Shown: in pieces, positions 1 through 9,216 of the stretch
How positions within the stretch are numbered: position 1 is the stretch's first letter
Layout: every line of letters begins with the position of its first letter
NCBI GenBank assembly: GCA_019448385.1
Contig: JAGTXO010000013.1
Coordinates: 890,607-954,606 of the forward strand
Reading direction: 5' to 3'
DNA length: 64,000 bases
Source: Diacronema lutheri
Taxonomy: Eukaryota > Haptophyta > Pavlovophyceae > Pavlovales > Pavlovaceae
The notes under the pieces: model-generated
The model's input: the letters and a program-made list of their open reading frames with translations, nothing else
Database searches by the model: none
What the model was told of the DNA's origin: nothing
Program-made: the position numbers and the translations under genes

Positions 1-85
1 AAAGTACGGCGCCTCCGTACTTTTCGACGAAGTGTCTAAAAGTACGGAGGCAAAGTATGAAACGTCGAAAAGTACGGAACTCCCA
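1..85. repeat. Cluster of inverted AAAGTACGG / CCGTACTTT repeats
   Basis: The 9-mer AAAGTACGG occurs at 1-9, 39-47 and 69-77, and its reverse complement at 15-23. The 15-mer CCGTACTTTTCGACG at 15-29 is exactly the reverse complement of 63-77, so the stretch can fold into nested hairpins. It lies at the window edge, just upstream of the prolyl 4-hydroxylase gene. It could be the end of a small inverted-repeat element or a regulatory array; the sequence to the left is not available. Confidence 0.6.
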
Positions 86-181
86 AGTAACTATGTTGTA
101 AAAGCCGACTGGATCCGCCCCTGATCACTGAGAGGACTTGGAAGTGCGCGCAATCGCGAAATCCTGAATCCTCCGACAAGA

Positions 182-1700
182 ATGGTGCCCCGGCCAAAGC
201 CAAAGCTTGCGAAGGCAAAGCGCGGGGTGCTGGGCGTGTCCACGGCGCACGCCATGCTCGGCATTGTCGCGGCGGTCGTTGCCGTCTATGTCTTCGCCCA
301 AACTGGCAGCTCTGCGGGTGGCAACCAGCCGGGCGAGCCGCCCGCGCGCTGCGCGGACGCGGACAGCAACTGCCCAGAGTGGGCGCAGCAGGGCGAGTGC
401 AACATCAACCGCGCGTACATGCACAGGCGCTGCGCCCTCTCGTGCGGGATCTGTGTCGACCACACCAGGCCATCCGCCAGCGCGCGTTCGACGACTGACC
501 GGCGCTTCATGTGCGAGCGCGACCCGGCCGAGAGGCCGACGCTCGCGCCAGGCACGATGGGGCAAGTCTTCCGCGAGGCCGTCGCGAACTTCCCGCAGTA
601 CGCGCCCACAGTCCACTCGACCGACCCGTGGGTCGTCACCTTTGACAACCTCCTCAGCCCCGCCGAGGCGCAGCGCCTTTTCGAGCTCGGCGCGAAGACG
701 CTCGAGCGCTCGGCGTCCGTCGCCGGCCTCGATTCGACGGGCAACTTCAAAAAGGCGGTGAGCGATGTGCGCACCTCGGCCAACAGCTGGTGCCTCGACG
801 CGGATTGCTCCACCGACCCACTCGTTCGGCAGGTCACCGCGCGGATCGCGAGCATCACGCAGTCCGATCCGAAAGCGTTTGAGCTGTACCAGGTGCGCGC
901 ACAGCTGGGGGCGCCCAACCGCCCGTGTGGCTTCGATCGTGGGGCCGCGCCGGGCTGAGGGGCCGAGGCCGAGCGCTCGTTGGCTGTTGGTGCTGGCTTG
1001 GCGTGGGCGGTGGTGGTGCGGTCGGCGGCGCCGTCGGCGGCGCGCGGCCGCCACGGCCGCCACGCGGCCGCATCGCCGACGGGCGGCTGCGTGCGCGCTC
1101 ACAGCCCGTCGTCTCGTCTCTCCACTCGTCTGGCGCGCTCGCCGTCCGCGCCTCGCCCCGCGCCAGGTGCTGCGGTACCACCCAGGCGAGTACTACCGCG
1201 TGCACCACGACTGGGTCGACGCGCACACTCAGTTCCCCTTTGGCCCGCGCGTGTTCACCTTCTTCCTCTACCTCTCGGATGTCACGGTCGGCGCCTGCGC
1301 GCGGCGTGCGCGGGCCAGGGCAGCGCGTGGCGGCGCGCGCGCGCACGCGGTGGAGTCGGCGAGCGCTGAGGCTCTCGCACGGCGCTCGTAGGCCGCCCGC
1401 GTGCGCGCGCACCTGGCGGCATGGCGGCAGTAACGCTGATCGGGCGCGCCCCTTGTTCCCCGTGCTTCTCGCCGCCAGGAGGGCGGCGGCACGAGCTTCC
1501 CCGAGCTCAACATCACCGTGATGCCCAAGCTTGGGCGAGCGCTCTGGTGGCCGTCCGTCCTTGAGTCCGCACCGGACATGCAGGACGGTCGCACCACGCA
1601 CGAGGCGCAGCCCGTCGTCGCCGGCACAAAGAAGGCGGCAAATGTGTGGATCCACCTCTTCGACTTCATGACGCCGTACAGCAAGGGGTGCGCGCCGTGA
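182..1700 (+). CDS. Prolyl 4-hydroxylase, membrane-anchored, with ShKT domain
   Basis: Three exons, 182-892, 1167-1286 and 1479-1700, give 350 residues. A signal anchor (about residues 20-43) is followed by a six-cysteine ShKT module (about 57-91) and a 2-oxoglutarate/Fe(II) dioxygenase domain. Iron ligands are seen in RVHHDW and RTTHEAQ, and the 2-oxoglutarate-binding lysine in AGTKKAANVWIH. All junctions are phase 0, and the second restores the family signature YLSDVTEGGGTSFP. The family hydroxylates proline in secretory-pathway proteins such as cell-wall glycoproteins, so an ER/Golgi lumenal location is inferred. The intron donors are gtgcgc and gtcggc. Confidence 0.9.
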
Positions 1701-1896
1701 GGCGCCCACGCGCGCCCTTGGTCCGCCAGCTCGCTTCAAATTGACCCTCCCTCTGTCAGACACTCAAGAGTCCAGCCACGCGTGGGACCTCGGTCCGCCA
1801 GCTCGCCTCGGTTCGAGTGTGTGTCTGCCCGACACTCAGAGCGAATTCTGAGACCATACCACAATTTTTAAGGCAGCTAATTTGCGGAGCGGAGCC

Positions 1897-2649
1897 ATGG
1901 TCGCGGCGTCGCCTGCGCGCGTCGCCGGCCGGGCGGTGAGCAGCGCCTTCCAGCTCGCGCCAGTCGCACATTCGGCGCCCGCAACAGCGCAGTTTGCGCT
2001 GGTTGCGTGCTTCATGCGCTTTTTCACGGGCTCCTTTGACAACGCGGCACAAGCGGCCGATGATGCCGCTGCGGGGCTCGGCCCGCGCGAAGGCGGCGGG
2101 CACGAGCACATCCGCTGCGGCGTGCAGCGCGTGAGCGCACCCGTGGAGGTGGGGGACGCGCTTCTCGCCGACTACCGCTTTCCGGCGCGCGGCGATGCCT
2201 CGTTCCGCACTCGCCTCTACACCGTGAGCGAGGAAATCGGCACGGCGAGCATTACGATGCGCATCTTCCGGCCAACTGAGCAGACGCTGGCCAAGTTGGC
2301 GCGCGCCGATTTTGATGCCGCCGCGTTGGAGTGGAGCGCCGATGACTTTGCGCACCACATCTCCGAGTGTGACGTCCGATGGACGTGGGTGCCTGCAGGC
2401 GGGCCCCTCGGAGGCGCGCACTTTGATGGCGAGCTCATCGCGGGCGACGCGACCGTCTTCAGCCCGATCCTGAAGCAGACAATCCGCGTGACTGACTCGC
2501 TGCAGCTGTTTGAGGATGCGCTCTGGATCAACGACCGCGGCTTCGACCCCGACGGCAAGCAAATCTACGGGAACTGGCGCAACGTTCCGTACAAGCTGCG
2601 CCGGTGCGCCGACGTCTGCTCGGCCGCACCGGTGGCGAACGCAAGATGA
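1897..2649 (+). CDS. CpeT/CpcT-family chromophore-lyase-like protein
   Basis: Single-exon gene of about 250 residues. The start is the ATG at 1897 in a good context (gccATGg). Family landmarks include FFTGSFDNAAQA near the N-terminus, YRFPARGDASFRTRLYTV in the middle, CDVRWTW, and a C-terminal GKQIYGNWRNVPYKLRR. CpeT proteins attach or chaperone bilins on phycobiliproteins; algae of the red-plastid lineage without phycobilisomes keep homologues of uncertain role. No strong plastid presequence is visible, although the first 45 residues are alanine-rich and poor in acidic residues. Homology is clear, but bilin lyase activity is only inferred. Confidence 0.8.
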   Translation: MVAASPARVAGRAVSSAFQLAPVAHSAPATAQFALVACFMRFFTGSFDNAAQAADDAAAGLGPREGGGHEHIRCGVQRVSAPVEVGDALLADYRFPARGDASFRTRLYTVSEEIGTASITMRIFRPTEQTLAKLARADFDAAALEWSADDFAHHISECDVRWTWVPAGGPLGGAHFDGELIAGDATVFSPILKQTIRVTDSLQLFEDALWINDRGFDPDGKQIYGNWRNVPYKLRRCADVCSAAPVANAR

Positions 2650-2959
2650 TGCGTCTGCCGAGAGCACAAGAGTCCGTCCGTCCTGTCCGCCCGCCCTTTC
2701 TCAGTGCCACAGTCACAACCTTGGCGCACAAAATGCGCCGGCCGCCTGGCTCGCTGTTGCCGAAGTCACAGCCACAGCATCGGCCGCCGAGCAAACGTGA
2801 GTAGAAGTGGCTGATGCGTGCCTGTGGCCCCGAGATGGCAGGTGCCATCGTTCACGCATGACGGGCTCGAGTTGGTCGCGGACACGAGATGGCAGGCGCC
2901 ATCGCACAGTCAGGACCCGCCCCCCCCCCCCCCCCCCCCTTCCCGTGACGACACGGCGC
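2650..2959. repeat. Convergent intergenic spacer with paired hairpins and C19 tract
   Basis: This is the spacer between the 3' ends of the CpeT-like and LZTFL1 genes. It holds a 20-bp element at 2831-2850 repeated with one change at 2885-2904; each copy is itself an inverted repeat (GATGGC...GCCATC). A run of 19 C follows at 2921-2939. I see no coding sequence. The hairpins may belong to the 3' ends of the two convergent transcripts. Confidence 0.5.
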
Positions 2960-3976
2960 TCAATCCTCAGCGGCCGCGTCGATGTCGCCCGTCGAAATGC
3001 CCGCCGCCTCGAGCTGGTCGCGGAGCGTCTTGACGAGCGCGTTTTTCTTGGCGAGCATGGTGCGCACGTTTTTAAACGGCGCGCTCGTCTCGAGCCGGCC
3101 GTTCAGCGCGGCCTCGCTCGCATGCAGCTTTGCGGCGAGCTCGCTCGCCTCCTGCCGCGCGCGCTCGAGCTCGGCGGTGATGGCGGGCCCGGCCGCCACG
3201 GCCGTGCCCTTCTCGCGCAGCGCCGCGAGCTCGGCACGCGCGCTGTCGCGCTCCTTGGTCGCAGCGAGCAGCTTAGAGCGCATTTCGTCAGCCATTGCAG
3301 CGGCGCCGCCGTGCGCCGTCGCGCTCCCGCCGGCCTTCGCCCGCGCCTCGGCGAGCTTCGCGTCGGCATCCTCGCGCTTTCGCCGCTCAGCCTCGAGCTG
3401 CTCGCCGAGCGCCGATTTGTCCTTGAGCACGGCCGTCAGCTGCGCTTGGAGCTTCATCGCCCTCTCGGCAGAGACCGCCGCTGACTCCTTGGCGGAGTCG
3501 AGGTCGCGCGCCGTGCCGCCGATCGTCGGCAGCGCACGTGCGATGGGCTTGCCGACGTGTGCGCGCACGGCGAGCGCCGCGCGCCCGCCCGATGCGGCGT
3601 CGTTCTCAAACGTTGCCATCGCGCGCAATAAGTCGCCGTCCTCCGTGCGTGGGATGTCGAGGTCTATGGAGGCGGTGCCGGGCGCACCAGGCGCATCGAG
3701 CTGCTCAAGCACCTGCACGAGCAGGAGCGCGGCCGAGTGCGAAACCTCCACGAGCTCGCGCCGGAGGCTCGCGCGCACCGCGTCTAGCAGGCCGTCGAGC
3801 AGCGTGCCTACCTCGTCGATCGTATACGTCTCGTCGAGCAGGCGCGTCTCCTTGAGCTCCTTGAACTCGGCCGCCACTTCGCTCACGATGGCTTCCCGCT
3901 TGCGCCGCAAAAAGGCGAGGTACTCACGCACGTGCTGCTGGCCGCTCTCCGCGAGGTCCGAGCTGCCGAACGCCAT
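2960..3976 (-). CDS. LZTFL1: Leucine zipper transcription factor-like 1 (LZTFL1/BBS17) homologue
   Basis: Single-exon gene of 338 residues starting at the ATG at 3976. The N-terminal part matches LZTFL1 closely: a YLAFLRRKREAIV segment, then FKELKETRLLDETYTIDEV (about residues 40-60) and an ELVEVSHSAALLLVQVLEQ helix. The rest is a long coiled coil ending in RTMLAKKNALVKTLRDQL, as in animals. In animals the protein binds the BBSome and regulates its entry into cilia. Length is near the animal homologue (about 300). It indicates a ciliated cell and lies close to a TMEM237-like ciliary gene. No targeting sequence is seen, so it is probably cytosolic. Confidence 0.88.
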   Translation of the reverse strand: MAFGSSDLAESGQQHVREYLAFLRRKREAIVSEVAAEFKELKETRLLDETYTIDEVGTLLDGLLDAVRASLRRELVEVSHSAALLLVQVLEQLDAPGAPGTASIDLDIPRTEDGDLLRAMATFENDAASGGRAALAVRAHVGKPIARALPTIGGTARDLDSAKESAAVSAERAMKLQAQLTAVLKDKSALGEQLEAERRKREDADAKLAEARAKAGGSATAHGGAAAMADEMRSKLLAATKERDSARAELAALREKGTAVAAGPAITAELERARQEASELAAKLHASEAALNGRLETSAPFKNVRTMLAKKNALVKTLRDQLEAAGISTGDIDAAAED

Positions 3977-4169
3977 GCGCGCCAGCCTGTGCGCTACGCG
4001 CGGATCAACGGTTGGCTCTAGGAAAAAAAGGGGGCGGGTGGTTCGGAGAAAATAAATAGGAGAGCTTTTAAAGTTTTTTTTACGACGGCGTGTCCGTCGT
4101 GAATCGTGATTCGTGATGTCCGTGGCGGTGGCGCGACGAGGGCATGCCCACCCCGCGCCGCGACGACGC
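3977..4169. promoter_or_regulatory. AT-rich spacer, candidate LZTFL1 promoter
   Basis: Between the LZTFL1 start (minus strand) and the end of the upstream minus-strand gene, positions 4018-4083 are unusually AT-rich for this window, with A and T runs and an AATAAATA core. On the minus strand this lies about 40-105 bp upstream of the LZTFL1 ATG. It is a plausible promoter, or a 3' processing region of the preceding gene. No further motif is recognised. Confidence 0.3.
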
Positions 4170-5795
4170 TCACTGACGCGCCACCGCGTGGCCCGGCCGC
4201 GCGCGCCGCGCCGCGCTCGCCTGTGTCGGGCCGCGCTGCCGCTTGGACGCGCCCGCCCTCGGCGGCCGATGGTGCCGCGGGACGAGCTGCTCGCACGCGC
4301 GCCCGTCCGGCACACCCGCCGCGAGCTGCTTTGGGCTCGCGTTGATCGTCGCGTACTTGATGACGGGAAAAAGCTGGCCGCACCCGCGGCGCGCGTCGAT
4401 CTCGGCGCGGACCGCCGCTGCGCGCGCGGCGAAGGGCTTGCCGAGCGCTGCGACGCGCGCATCGAACGCCGCGCGCACCGTGTCGTACACGCGCAGCGAG
4501 CACTCGTTGAGCGACGCGATCCGACCATACGCGCTCGAGCCTTCCGACAGCGTCGGGTGACCGTGCGAATTCATTGCGCCAATGGGCGGCAGAGCGCGCA
4601 GGCCGACCTCGTCGGCGACGAGCAGCACAGTCTCAGCCAGCCGTTCGGAGACGCCCACCACGTCAAAGATGCGCGCCAGCTGCGTGACGACGCGCGCAGC
4701 GATCTGCGCGCAGTCGATCCGGCCCGCAGCGCGCAGCGCTCTCAGGTAGCTCGCGCGCACGCGTAGCGCGTCGAGCGCCAGCTCGCGGTCGCGCGCCCAT
4801 GGCCCGCCGTCGAGCTTGGGCGCGATCTGCGCGTGCTCAATCCGATCGCCCACGGCGCGGCCCGTAAGCCACGCGCGCTTCGCCTCGCGGGCTGCCGGGT
4901 CGCGCCTCCGGGCGGCAAGGTCACTCCGCGCGTGGAGCAGCCGCGCGTGGAGCGCGCGCAGCTGTGCGGGTGCGCTCGGCCCGGGCGCGGGGAGGGGCAC
5001 GCCCAAGTTTGCCGCCGTGCCCTCGAAGAGCATCGCCTCCGGGTTGAGCTCGGCGAACTCGAGCAGCGAGACGTTGACATGGTCGTCGTCATTCACGAAA
5101 AAGTAAAAGTCGCTCTCGAGCAGCCGGACTGGCTCTCTCAGCACACTGAGCGAGAAGAGCTGGCAGCCGCGGAGCGCGCCAGTGGGGGCGGCGAGCGCTG
5201 AGACCGAGCGCGCGATCGGCGCCAGCGCATGCGTGCCGCAGTGCTTCTCCCACACGTGCAGTGTCGGCGCGTCGGGAGGCGGCGATGGCCCCTCTGCCCA
5301 GCGCGATGCGAACGCGTCGAGCGAGCTGGGGCACCAGAAGGGCGCGTTGCGCTGACCGAGGGCAGCTTTGTGCGCGTCGAACATGGAGCGGAGCGCCACG
5401 CCCGCGCACTTGCGCACGTGCTGGTGCACGAGCACCGTGCAATTGCATGGCTCCGTCCGAAGCGCGGCGCGCGCCTCCCGGCTCATAGCCTCGGCTATGC
5501 GCACCGGCACGCGTCGCGCGCAAGCAACTGTGGAACGCGGGCGTGCCGAAGCGGTGTCAAACGCGGGCACGGCTAGCGGCCGGCGCGTGCGCGGCGCGTC
5601 GCCGCAGGCACATGGTGCGCACGCGCCGCGCGCCGCGCCGGGGGCGAGCACGGGCGCTCGCACGCGCGCCTCGAGCGCGGGGCTGCTGCGGCGCAGCTCG
5701 CCAACAAGCAGCCCAATGACGAAACAGAGGAGGCCAAAGGCCAACCCGTGCGCGTTGAGCCACACTTCGTCGCCGCGTTCCTCAGCGGGCCGCAT
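4170..5795 (-). CDS. Type II membrane sulfotransferase-like protein
   Basis: Single-exon gene of 541 residues, using the ATG at 5795. A signal anchor (LNAHGLAFGLLCFVIGLLVG, about residues 13-32) predicts a Golgi type II topology. The two nucleotide-binding segments of PAPS-dependent sulfotransferases are seen: VHQHVRKCAGVALRSMF (5'-phosphosulfate loop, about residues 120-137) and SVLREPVRLLESDFYFF (3'-phosphate motif, about 216-232). The likely reaction is transfer of sulfate from PAPS to a glycan, as expected for an alga with sulfated polysaccharides. The acceptor cannot be deduced. The C-terminus is basic and low-complexity. Confidence 0.7.
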   Translation of the reverse strand: MRPAEERGDEVWLNAHGLAFGLLCFVIGLLVGELRRSSPALEARVRAPVLAPGAARGACAPCACGDAPRTRRPLAVPAFDTASARPRSTVACARRVPVRIAEAMSREARAALRTEPCNCTVLVHQHVRKCAGVALRSMFDAHKAALGQRNAPFWCPSSLDAFASRWAEGPSPPPDAPTLHVWEKHCGTHALAPIARSVSALAAPTGALRGCQLFSLSVLREPVRLLESDFYFFVNDDDHVNVSLLEFAELNPEAMLFEGTAANLGVPLPAPGPSAPAQLRALHARLLHARSDLAARRRDPAAREAKRAWLTGRAVGDRIEHAQIAPKLDGGPWARDRELALDALRVRASYLRALRAAGRIDCAQIAARVVTQLARIFDVVGVSERLAETVLLVADEVGLRALPPIGAMNSHGHPTLSEGSSAYGRIASLNECSLRVYDTVRAAFDARVAALGKPFAARAAAVRAEIDARRGCGQLFPVIKYATINASPKQLAAGVPDGRACEQLVPRHHRPPRAGASKRQRGPTQASAARRARPGHAVARQ

Positions 5796-5946
5796 GTGCA
5801 CCGGCCATCGTTCAAATATGAGTATTACAGGCGGTCAGCATGGGGCGTGCCGCGTGCCGCGTGCCTCGTGCAGCCGTGCACGGGGCCCAGTCGTGACGAA
5901 CGGAGCGAGCGAAAGAGCGCACTCATCATCGGGCCCCCCGAAGTCA

Positions 5947-6000
<54 letters not shown>
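5947..6000 (+). repeat. G54 homopolymer
   Basis: Uninterrupted run of 54 G on the plus strand, between the 5' side of the sulfotransferase-like gene and the 3' end of the TMEM237-like gene, both on minus. It would form G-quadruplexes if real. The length may be inexact, because such runs are easily mis-sequenced. Confidence 0.9.
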
Positions 6001-6003
<3 letters not shown>

Positions 6004-6041
6004 ATCTGAGAGCCCGTGACTGGATGGCGAGGGCCGGCCGG

Positions 6042-7451
6042 TCAGACGGCCATCGCCACGCCCGGTGACCGCGAGCTCGTGCCGCCCGCCGGCCGAACGT
6101 GGATGACGGGCACGACTGCGGGCGTGCGCGCCCCGACTGCGCGCGCCGCTGGCGGGCTCGCGGCGAAGAAGATGCTCGCGATGAAGAAGGCTGCGATGCA
6201 CAGCGTGTCGCGCGCGATGCCGAGCGAGCGGTAGAGAAGCGCGCGCTCGCGCGTGAACGCCGGGCACGTCACGAGGCCGAAGCGGCACAGGTCCGCCTCC
6301 GCGCTCGTCGGCACGTCCCACTGGACGAGGCTGGCGGAGATGAGGCCGTTCGGCTCCGCGTTGGGCGCGCCCGTCGCCTCGTTCACGCCCAGCCGGTTGA
6401 CGGCGTACTTGTAGTAGAGCGTGTGGTCGATCGGTGTTTGCAGCGTGCCGAGCAGCAGCGCCGCCACGTACAGCGCGAGTATCAGCCGCGTGCCGTCCGA
6501 GCCGCCCGTTGAGACGACGAGGCCGCGGCCGCCCGACGCGGCGACGACCGCCGTCGCCCCGGCCGATGCGGACGCGCTCGGCGTGTACATGACGTGCGCG
6601 TCGAGGACGGCGACGAGCGAGATGGTGATGAGCGCCTGGAAGATGGACTGCGCGCTCAGCGCGAGCGGCGCGTACACGACGAACGGCGTCGGCAGCGCGA
6701 ATGACGAGACCGGCGCGATTAAAAACAGGTGGAGGAGGGAGATGCCTGCGAGGAGCCCGCGCGCGATCGTGAGGACGGCGACGACGAAGCGCGACGTGAG
6801 GCGGAAGAGCGGATCGCCGGCGAGCTGCCGCGACGTGAGCAACGTGTCCTCGCCGCCGTCCGGCGGTGGCGGTGCGTCCAAGGCGCGCACGAAGCCGCCG
6901 TGCACCGGGTCCTCCGCGTAGCGGGATGTGGTCGGGCCCGCTGCACCTGCCTGCGCGCCAGCAAGCCCGAGGGTGGCGGCGGGTAGCGCGGATTCGGACG
7001 ACACACCGCCTTCGCCCTCACGCAACACGTCCTCCGCGTCGATGAGCAGCGCGTTCTCCCCGAGCAGCGGCTGCCGGTCGCCGCGCGACCAGAGCGGCAG
7101 CGCGCCGGGCGGCTGCGCGCCGGGCGCGAGGTCGGAAGCGGCGCTGGCGGGCTGCACGCCGGACAAATCGAGCTGGCGTCGCCGCCGCCGGCTCGCCCCG
7201 CCGTGCACGCCCCCCATTCCGCCGAACTCGGCTTGGGAGGGCGACTCGGGCTGCTGCGCTCCGCGCTCACCCTCATACGCGCCCGCCGGCCAACCGCCGC
7301 CGTCGTCGGCCGCGTCCGAGGCCGGGCGCCCGCGGCGTCGGCGGGGCTCCGCGCTGCCCGACTGTGCGTCGCGCGGCGCATCCTCTTCCGCCCTCGGAGG
7401 CGTCGCGCTCCCCTCCGCCTCTCCTCTCCGGCGCGCTCTCCTGTCGGCCAT
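6042..7451 (-). CDS. Four-pass membrane protein, TMEM237-like
   Basis: Single-exon gene of 469 residues. The first 210 residues are charged, Arg/Gly/Pro-rich and likely disordered. Four hydrophobic segments follow: around RGLLAGISLLHLFLI, the SIFQALITISLVAVLDAH region, RLILALYVAALLLGTL, and DTLCIAAFFIASIFFAA at the C-terminus. The long disordered N-terminus plus a C-terminal four-helix block, with QSIFQ and AVLDAH between helices 2 and 3, resembles TMEM237, a ciliary transition-zone protein. The similarity is topological with a few residues, so the family call is tentative. It is divergent from the WDR18 gene, with 100 bp between start codons. Confidence 0.5.
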   Translation of the reverse strand: MADRRARRRGEAEGSATPPRAEEDAPRDAQSGSAEPRRRRGRPASDAADDGGGWPAGAYEGERGAQQPESPSQAEFGGMGGVHGGASRRRRRQLDLSGVQPASAASDLAPGAQPPGALPLWSRGDRQPLLGENALLIDAEDVLREGEGGVSSESALPAATLGLAGAQAGAAGPTTSRYAEDPVHGGFVRALDAPPPPDGGEDTLLTSRQLAGDPLFRLTSRFVVAVLTIARGLLAGISLLHLFLIAPVSSFALPTPFVVYAPLALSAQSIFQALITISLVAVLDAHVMYTPSASASAGATAVVAASGGRGLVVSTGGSDGTRLILALYVAALLLGTLQTPIDHTLYYKYAVNRLGVNEATGAPNAEPNGLISASLVQWDVPTSAEADLCRFGLVTCPAFTRERALLYRSLGIARDTLCIAAFFIASIFFAASPPAARAVGARTPAVVPVIHVRPAGGTSSRSPGVAMAV

Positions 7452-7551
7452 CCAAACCTTTTTGAGGGCTTCAACCGCCGCAATCCGCCCATTTTCACAT
7501 TAATTTTTTGGATTGCCGTTCTGCTTGCTCTGTTGCCGCCGCGTGGACAGC

Positions 7552-9063
7552 ATGGCGGCGCTCGAGGGGCGCGCGCTGCTGACCACGTGCCCGTCGCAGC
7601 GCGAGGTGCACGTGTGGGACACCCGCGGCGGCTTGATCGCGCGCACGTACAAGGATTGCGCGACCGGCGCGCGCGGCCTCGCGGTCGTCGATGGCGCCCA
7701 CTTCGTCGCCGCGCAGGCGGGCAAGCCGCAGCTGCACGTGTACGCGTGGGCGCGCGAGCAGCCCGTCTTCCGCTGCCAGACGCCCGAGGAGCTGCGCGCG
7801 CTCGTGTGCACGTCGGACGGCGCGTACTGTATCGGCGGCGGTGTCTCTGGCCGCGTGTACCTCTGGGCGACCCGCTCCGGCGCGCTGCTGCTCGCATGGG
7901 ACGCGCATTTCAAATCGGTCACCGCCCTCGCGCTCACCGCCGACGACGGGCTGCTCGTCGCAGGCGGCGCGGACGCGCTCGTGACGGTGTGGTCGTTTGC
8001 CGATGTGCTTGCCTGCGCCGAGGCCGCCGCCGCCAACGCCTCGCGCGCGCGCGTGCCGAGCCCGGTGTGGACATGGTCCGCGCACTCGCTTGGCGTGACC
8101 GCCGTCACGGTCGGAGCCGCGTGCCCCTGCTCGCTCGTAGTCTCGGCGTCGCTCGACCAGACAGTGCACGTGCGCGAGCTGGCACGAGGCGAGCTACTCC
8201 ATGTCCTCCGCGCGCCCTCCGCCGCCCACTCTGTCGCGCTCTCGCCGTGCGAGCACGCGCTGTTCGTCGGCACGGCTGACGGCACCATTCACGAGGCGAC
8301 GCTCGTCTTGCGCGCGACGCACGACATGGACGGCGGCGACGACCGTGGCGGAGGCGGCGGCAGCGGCCTTGGTCGGCATGGCGGTGGCGGCGGCGGCGCG
8401 AGTGGCTTTGGCGTGGCGCCCGCCGCGCCGCCCATCGCTGCCGCGAGCGGCGGGTGCTTTGGCAGCGCGCGCCCGTTCGCGACGCACGGCGCGATCGTGC
8501 ACGGCGTCGCCGTGCTCGGCGCGGGCGCTGTGCTCGCTACGTGCGGCGCGGACGGCACCGTCCGCGCGTGGGACGTCCGCTCGCGCCAGCAGCTCGGCCG
8601 CATGAGCGCGCCGCACGCGCACGGTCCATTCGAGGCCCTGCTCAGCGTCCGCTGGCCGCCCGCGGGCGCGACGGGCGTCGCGGCGGCAGCGTCGCTGCCC
8701 GTGCTGCCGTTCAAAAAGTACATGGACGTTGCAAGTGGCGTGTCGGCCGGCGCGAGCGACGTGGACCTGCGCGCCTTGCTCGGCTGCGTCCTCGCCCGGC
8801 CGGCCGTGCGCGGCGCGCAGGCGCTCGGCGATGTGCTCGCCGGCTCGGCCGGCGGTGGCAGTGCGGGCGGCGGCACGGCCGGCGCGCGCGAGTCCGCCGC
8901 CGACGACGGCGAGGAGGTGGAGGCGCTGCGCGAGGGCGTACGCCGGTGGCAGGCCGTGGCGAACGAGCTGTACCGCGTGGCCGTCGCGGACATCCTCGCG
9001 GAGGTGGGCGCGCAGCCTGCGCATGAGCCGCCCGCCGATCGTGGCGCCCGCGCGGCCGCCTGA
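7552..9063 (+). CDS. WDR18/Ipi3-like WD40 protein (ribosome biogenesis)
   Basis: Single-exon gene of 503 residues starting at the ATG at 7552. WD repeats carry Ipi3/WDR18 signatures: VHVWDTRGG, GGGVSGRVYLWATRSGALL, AHFKSVTALALTADDGLLVAGG, DALVTVWSFADVL, then WSAHSLGVTAVTVG and SASLDQTVHVREL. A glycine-rich insert of about 45 residues (near 265-310) interrupts the repeats before a last GADGTVRAWDVRSRQQLG blade. The family works in the Rix1/PELP1 complex in pre-60S ribosome maturation in the nucleolus. An amphipathic C-terminal helix follows (about 470-495). The promoter is shared with the TMEM237-like gene. Confidence 0.8.
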   Translation: MAALEGRALLTTCPSQREVHVWDTRGGLIARTYKDCATGARGLAVVDGAHFVAAQAGKPQLHVYAWAREQPVFRCQTPEELRALVCTSDGAYCIGGGVSGRVYLWATRSGALLLAWDAHFKSVTALALTADDGLLVAGGADALVTVWSFADVLACAEAAAANASRARVPSPVWTWSAHSLGVTAVTVGAACPCSLVVSASLDQTVHVRELARGELLHVLRAPSAAHSVALSPCEHALFVGTADGTIHEATLVLRATHDMDGGDDRGGGGGSGLGRHGGGGGGASGFGVAPAAPPIAAASGGCFGSARPFATHGAIVHGVAVLGAGAVLATCGADGTVRAWDVRSRQQLGRMSAPHAHGPFEALLSVRWPPAGATGVAAAASLPVLPFKKYMDVASGVSAGASDVDLRALLGCVLARPAVRGAQALGDVLAGSAGGGSAGGGTAGARESAADDGEEVEALREGVRRWQAVANELYRVAVADILAEVGAQPAHEPPADRGARAAA

Positions 9064-9216
9064 ACGCCCGGGGCGGAGAGTCTCGTCTCTCGGACGGCAC
9101 CCACAGACCTACTGAGTAGTGAGTACTGACCCACAACGAGTCAGTGACCCACTAGCTCCCAGCCGGGTTTTGGGCTTTTGGCGCCAAGTCCACACAAGTT
9201 CGCGAAGGTTTGCCCG

